From RGIG2000 sp045612665 (GTDB lineage: Bacteria > Bacillota > Clostridia > Oscillospirales > CAG-272): DNA of 9,254 bases. Location of the stretch: contig JAZKZO010000055.1 in NCBI GenBank assembly GCA_045612665.1, forward strand, positions 1 to 9,254, written 5' to 3'. Both the position numbers and the translations under genes were made by a program. This document shows positions 6,290 to 9,254 of this stretch, piece after piece. Positions within the stretch are counted from its first letter, which is position 1. Every line of letters begins with the position of its first letter. The notes under the pieces were generated by a model. It ran no database searches and was not told the origin of the DNA. It was given only the letters and a program-made list of their open reading frames with translations.

Positions 6290-6318
6290 AGTTTACCACA
6301 CTTTATTATATTTGTCAA
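6290..6318 (-). promoter_or_regulatory. Promoter of the zinc-ribbon membrane protein gene
   Basis: On the minus strand the -35 is TTGACA (6313-6318), the spacer is 17 bp and the -10 is TAAACT (6290-6295). The leader to the ATG is about 35 nt and contains the GGAG at 6256-6259. Confidence 0.82.
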
Positions 6319-6356
6319 GATTGAGAAAATTTTTGAACCTAATTCTCGCTCCGCAC

Positions 6357-6410
6357 GGACAAGCCCTGTCCTAATTTTAAGAGATTTAGGCAAATCATCA
6401 ATCTCTTAAA
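6357..6410. repeat. Pair of inverted repeats downstream of the ABC exporter gene
   Basis: GGACA-AGCCC-TGTCC (6357-6371) is a small hairpin. TTTAAGAGATT (6376-6386) pairs exactly with AATCTCTTAAA (6400-6410) around a 13-nt loop. Neither is followed by a U tract on the minus strand, so they are poor intrinsic terminators. They may be remnants of interspersed repeats or simple RNA-end structures for the ldh-ABC transcript. No gene is visible in 6249-6447. Confidence 0.4.
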
Positions 6411-6412
6411 TC

Positions 6413-6475
6413 TCATTCCGAATTCCGAATTCCGCATTCCGAATTCCTCATTCCTCACTGCGAATTCCAAATTCC
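6413..6475. repeat. Degenerate 7-bp tandem repeat, nine units
   Basis: Read on the minus strand, nine successive heptamers keep perfect register: GGAATTT, GGAATTC, GCAGTGA, GGAATGA, three GGAATTC with one GGAATGC among them, and a last GGAATGA. Seven of the nine begin GGAATT or GGAATG and then vary at the end. The array starts inside the ABC exporter gene, contains its stop codon, and extends 35 bp beyond it. Confidence 0.88.
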
Positions 6476-8175
6476 GCACTCTGAATTAGCTTCGCATACT
6501 CTCCACCGAGCGCTAAAAGCTCAGAGTGTGTGCCCTTTTCGACGATTTTTCCGTTATCTACTACGGCTATTTGATGCGCGTTTTTAACGGTTGAAAGTCT
6601 ATGTGCTACTACTATTGTGGTTCTGCCCTTGCAAAGCTCATCAAGCGATTTTTGAATTAAAATCTCGGTTGCGTTATCGAGTGCGCTTGTTGCCTCGTCA
6701 AGAATCAAAATCGGTGGATTTTTAAGGAATACTCTCGCAATTGAAAGGCGTTGCTTTTGTCCACCCGAGAGCTTAACTCCCCTCTCACCGATAACGGTAT
6801 CGTAGCCGTTTTCAAGAGTCATTACAAAATCGTGAATGCTTGCGCGCTTGGCAGCCTCGATAACCTCTTCCTCGGTTGCATCGGGACGGCCGTAAAGAAT
6901 ATTGTCGCGAATGCTTGCGTTGAAAAGGTAAACATCCTGTTGAACGATACCGATATTTTTACGCAGGCTCTCCATTGTGATAGTGTGAATTTCTCTATCG
7001 TCAATGAAAATCTCGCCCCTGTCAATTCCGTAAAAATGAGGAATTAGGTGGCAAACCGTCGTTTTTCCGCCACCGCTAGGACCTACGAGCGCGAAAATCT
7101 CGCCCTGCTTTATATCAAGGCTAAGCCCGTGCAAAACGTCGTTTGAATCCTCATAGCCATAATGAACATCATTAAAGCGAATATCGCCACGCACGTCCTC
7201 GATAGGAGTTGCTCCCTCGCTATCTTTCTCGGGGGGAGTGTCCATAATTTCAAGAAATCTCTTAAAGCCCGTTACTCCGTTTTGGTACTGCTCCATAAAG
7301 CCGATAAGCGTATTAACCGGACCTATAAAGAGGTTGACGGACACGATAAATGCGGTATAGTCGCCAAGCTGAATTTGTCCGTTATAGAGGAAAATTCCAC
7401 CTGCGATAAGAACGATTACATTGAAAACGTCGGTTACAAAAACGGTTGAGGAGTGGAAAAGTCCCATCGCCTTGTATGCCTTCTTGCGGCACTTTACAAA
7501 TTCGGTGTTTCCAACCTCGAATTTGTCGCTCTCCTCTTTTGCGTTTGTGTAAGCCTTCGTTACGCGAATGCCCGAGATGCTACTCTCGATTGATGCGTTG
7601 ATTTGTCCTGTCGCCTCTCGCGTCTTGGTAAACGCATCCTTCATTCTCTTGCGAAGCGCGCGAGAAATGAGAATTAGGAACGGAACGCACGCAAAAATGA
7701 TAAGCGTGAGGTAAATATTGATTGTTGCAAGATAAGTAAATGACAAAACGATTGAAATTGAGGAAATCAGAAGATTTTCAGGGCCGTGGTGGGCAAGCTC
7801 GCTAATTTCCCAAAGGTCGTTTGTCATACGGGTCATTATTTTTCCCGTTTCGTTGTCGTCGTAAAACTTATACGGCAGCTTTTGCAAATGACCAAACATA
7901 TCGCTTCGCATTTGCGCCTGCATTCTTACGCCTATTGTGTGTCCCTGATACTGAATAAAGTAGTTAAGAAGCATTCTTATCAGGTACAAAACAAGAAGCA
8001 CCGCGCCAAAAATCACGATAAGTCTAAATTGCTTATTCGGGATAAAGTCGTTTAGCATATAGCGCGTGATTATCGGATAAAAAATCGCGATAACTGCCAC
8101 CAAAAGCGACGCAAGCATATCAAAGATAAATAGCGTTTTGTGTGGCTTGTAGTATGAAATAAATCTTTTTATCAT
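6448..8175 (-). CDS. ABC-type exporter half-transporter (membrane domain fused to ATPase)
   Basis: The N-terminal half (about residues 1-305 from the ATG) is a six-helix type-I exporter membrane domain. The C-terminal half is the ATPase: Walker A GPSGGGKTT from 365, Q-loop near 412, signature LSGGQ at 469-473, Walker B ILILDEA at 489-495 with catalytic Glu494, and the H-loop His525 in VAHRLSTV. All key residues are present, so the protein should be an active homodimer or one half of a heterodimer, of MsbA/LmrA type. The substrate cannot be read. I chose the ATG at 8173-8175 (MIKRFISYYKPHK), 4 nt past the ldh stop. The frame opens five codons earlier with a TTG at 8188-8190, which would overlap ldh by 11 bp. 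Neither start has a good ribosome binding site, so translation is probably coupled to ldh. The last residues (EFGIRSEE) are encoded by the 7-bp repeat. Confidence 0.93.
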   Translation of the reverse strand: MIKRFISYYKPHKTLFIFDMLASLLVAVIAIFYPIITRYMLNDFIPNKQFRLIVIFGAVLLVLYLIRMLLNYFIQYQGHTIGVRMQAQMRSDMFGHLQKLPYKFYDDNETGKIMTRMTNDLWEISELAHHGPENLLISSISIVLSFTYLATINIYLTLIIFACVPFLILISRALRKRMKDAFTKTREATGQINASIESSISGIRVTKAYTNAKEESDKFEVGNTEFVKCRKKAYKAMGLFHSSTVFVTDVFNVIVLIAGGIFLYNGQIQLGDYTAFIVSVNLFIGPVNTLIGFMEQYQNGVTGFKRFLEIMDTPPEKDSEGATPIEDVRGDIRFNDVHYGYEDSNDVLHGLSLDIKQGEIFALVGPSGGGKTTVCHLIPHFYGIDRGEIFIDDREIHTITMESLRKNIGIVQQDVYLFNASIRDNILYGRPDATEEEVIEAAKRASIHDFVMTLENGYDTVIGERGVKLSGGQKQRLSIARVFLKNPPILILDEATSALDNATEILIQKSLDELCKGRTTIVVAHRLSTVKNAHQIAVVDNGKIVEKGTHSELLALGGEYAKLIQSAEFGIRSEE

Positions 8176-8179
8176 CTTT

Positions 8180-9133
8180 TTATAGGTCAAGGGAGTCGAA
8201 GATTTTCTTTAGCTGATCTGCGCTCTCTTGAAGCTTTACTCTTTCCTCGTCGTTAAAGGTAATCGGCACATCCGCCTCAATTCCGTCGCTACCTACGATT
8301 GCAGGCATACTGAGCACTACTCCGTCGATACCGTGCTCACCGTGAGTCATATGCGAGATAGGCAAAATCGACTTTTCATCTCTTGCGATTGCCTCGCAAA
8401 TTCTCTTAACCGAGGTTGCAATTCCGTAGTAGGTTGCTCTCTTACGGTTGATTATCTCGTATGCACTGTTTTTAACCTTGTTGGCGATTTCCTCGGTTGC
8501 CTCGGCGTGTCTGAAATGTCCGCGCATCTCGCAGAATCGGTCGATTGCAATACCCGAAACGTTTGCGGAGCTCCAAGCGACAACCTCGCTATCTCCGTGC
8601 TCTCCAACGATAAACGCGTGCACGCTTCGGCTATCTACCATAAGATGCTCACCGAGCTGATATTTAAGCCTTGCCGTATCAAGCACCGTTCCCGAGCCGA
8701 TAACGCGATGCTCGGGGAAGCCCGACAGCTTAAGGGCAACCTGTGTGAGAATATCAACAGGATTTGACACGATAAGAAGCACTCCGTCAAAGCCACGCTT
8801 TGAGATTTCGGGGATTATTTTTTTGAAAATTTCAACATTCTTGTGCACAAGGTCAAGCCTTGTTTCACCCGGCTTTTGTCCTGCTCCTGCCGAAATTATA
8901 ATGATATGCGCGTCGGCTATATCGTCGTAGTCGCCTGCATATATTTTCATATGTCTTGTAAAGGGAATTCCGTGGCTTATATCCATAGCCTCGCCCTCTG
9001 CCTTTTCTCTGTCGGCATCTATTAAAACGATTTCGGAAAAAAGTCCGCTTTGCATAAGCGCGAAAACACTAGCCGAGCCAACGTAGCCACAGCCAATCAT
9101 CGCAACCTTTCGGATATTAACACATTCTCTCAT
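8180..9133 (-). CDS. ldh: L-lactate dehydrogenase
   Basis: This 317-aa cytoplasmic NAD-dependent enzyme interconverts pyruvate and L-lactate, regenerating NAD during fermentation. It has the dinucleotide fold IGCGYVGS (13-20) and Asp39 at the end of the second strand, indicating NAD preference. Gln86 in GAGQKPGETR is the residue that selects pyruvate, where malate dehydrogenases have Arg. Arg92 is in the mobile loop, Asp152 and Arg155 are in DTARLKY, and catalytic His179 is in GEHGDSE. At the fructose-1,6-bisphosphate site of allosteric bacterial LDHs, the usual Arg173 (standard numbering) is Lys here while His188 is kept, so FBP activation is uncertain. The ATG at 9131-9133 has AGAGG (9140-9144) 6 nt upstream. 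It is the first gene of a unit with the ABC exporter. Confidence 0.95.
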   Translation of the reverse strand: MRECVNIRKVAMIGCGYVGSASVFALMQSGLFSEIVLIDADREKAEGEAMDISHGIPFTRHMKIYAGDYDDIADAHIIIISAGAGQKPGETRLDLVHKNVEIFKKIIPEISKRGFDGVLLIVSNPVDILTQVALKLSGFPEHRVIGSGTVLDTARLKYQLGEHLMVDSRSVHAFIVGEHGDSEVVAWSSANVSGIAIDRFCEMRGHFRHAEATEEIANKVKNSAYEIINRKRATYYGIATSVKRICEAIARDEKSILPISHMTHGEHGIDGVVLSMPAIVGSDGIEADVPITFNDEERVKLQESADQLKKIFDSLDL

Positions 9134-9169
9134 AATACACCTCTTGATTTTTTAAAAGTAGTATTTGCG

Positions 9170-9186
9170 AATATTTATAAAATATT
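9170..9186. promoter_or_regulatory. Inverted repeat in the ldh leader, possible operator
   Basis: AATATTT and AAATATT form a perfect 7-bp-arm palindrome around ATA, lying just downstream of the predicted ldh transcription start. The position suits a repressor site. It does not match the Rex consensus (TTGTGAn6TCACAA type), and an AT-rich palindrome can arise by chance. Confidence 0.3.
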
Positions 9187-9194
9187 ACAACAAC

Positions 9195-9224
9195 ATAATA
9201 GCACACGCGCGCCCTCAATGTCAA
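9195..9224 (-). promoter_or_regulatory. Promoter of the ldh-ABC unit
   Basis: On the minus strand the -35 is TTGACA (9219-9224), the spacer is 18 bp and GC-rich (GGGCGCGCG), and the -10 is TATTAT (9195-9200). The leader to the ldh ATG is about 55 nt. Confidence 0.8.
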
Positions 9225-9225
9225 G

Positions 9226-9254
9226 AAAAAGGAACGGAAAATCCGTTCCTTTTT
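9226..9254. terminator. Symmetric intrinsic terminator upstream of ldh
   Basis: AAAAAGGAACGGA (9226-9238) pairs perfectly over 13 bp with TCCGTTCCTTTTT (9242-9254) around an AAA loop. The A/T ends give a U tract on both strands. On the minus strand it would close a gene beyond the right edge of the window. Its last T tract lies 1 bp before the ldh -35. Confidence 0.85.

Noticed and set aside
6323..6347. Weak hairpin GAGAA...TTCTC upstream of the zinc-ribbon promoter as terminator of the ABC gene
   Set aside because: The stem is short with a bulge, AT-rich, and followed by AATCTTGACA rather than a U tract. It probably arises by chance.
6413..6475. CRISPR array
   Set aside because: The units are 7 bp, contiguous and without spacers, so this is a simple tandem repeat.
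8228..8767. Plus-strand open frame of 179 codons opposite ldh
   Set aside because: Antisense to an intact LDH with all catalytic residues, and its translation resembles no protein family.
8180..9133. Malate dehydrogenase
   Set aside because: The substrate-selecting residue in the GAGQKPGETR loop is Gln, as in LDH, not Arg as in MDH, and the DTARLKY and GEHGDSE context is LDH-like.

Overview
The window comes from a low-to-moderate GC anaerobic Firmicute, most likely an uncultured gut-type clostridium. This is inferred from an oxygen-sensitive class III ribonucleotide reductase with its NrdG2-type activase, an L-lactate dehydrogenase, AGGAG-type ribosome binding sites and TTGACA-17-TAnnnT promoters. 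Every gene I can support lies on the minus strand, so transcription runs from high to low coordinates.

In transcription order the layout is as follows. (1) At 9226-9254 a symmetric terminator hairpin closes whatever lies upstream. The ldh promoter (9195-9224) then drives L-lactate dehydrogenase (8180-9133) and a tightly coupled ABC exporter half-transporter (6448-8175). The exporter's 3' end runs into a degenerate 7-bp tandem repeat (6413-6475). (2) A promoter at 6290-6318 drives an unusual single-pass membrane protein (5040-6248), with an N-terminal zinc ribbon and two long Ser/Glu/Asp tracts. It is closed by a GAAA-loop terminator (5011-5035). (3) A promoter at 4978-5006 drives a two-gene operon: an MFS transporter (3640-4944) overlapping nrdG (2957-3643) by 4 bp. 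(4) A third TTGACA-17-TACAAT promoter (2853-2881) is preceded by two inverted copies of an NrdR-like box and followed by a structured leader of about 175 nt. It drives nrdD (302-2671), whose product carries a C-terminal CPNC redoxin domain. (5) After a 122-bp palindromic MITE/REPIN-like element, an exact 36-bp copy of the nrdD 3' end and a hairpin, trxB (thioredoxin reductase) begins at position 56 and runs off the window.

The nrdG-nrdD-trxB stretch reads as one functional module for anaerobic dNTP synthesis. NrdG installs the glycyl radical on NrdD, and the fused redoxin domain could supply reducing equivalents with TrxB as its NADPH-linked reductase. The LDH/ABC unit and the zinc-ribbon gene look like ordinary flanking genes.

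The most unusual points are the small palindromic element that sits exactly at the nrdD stop codon with a 36-bp duplication regenerating the gene end, the NrdD-redoxin fusion next to trxB, the heptamer repeat overlapping the ABC exporter's stop codon, and the structured nrdD leader. I see no CRISPR array, tRNA, rRNA or prophage genes.
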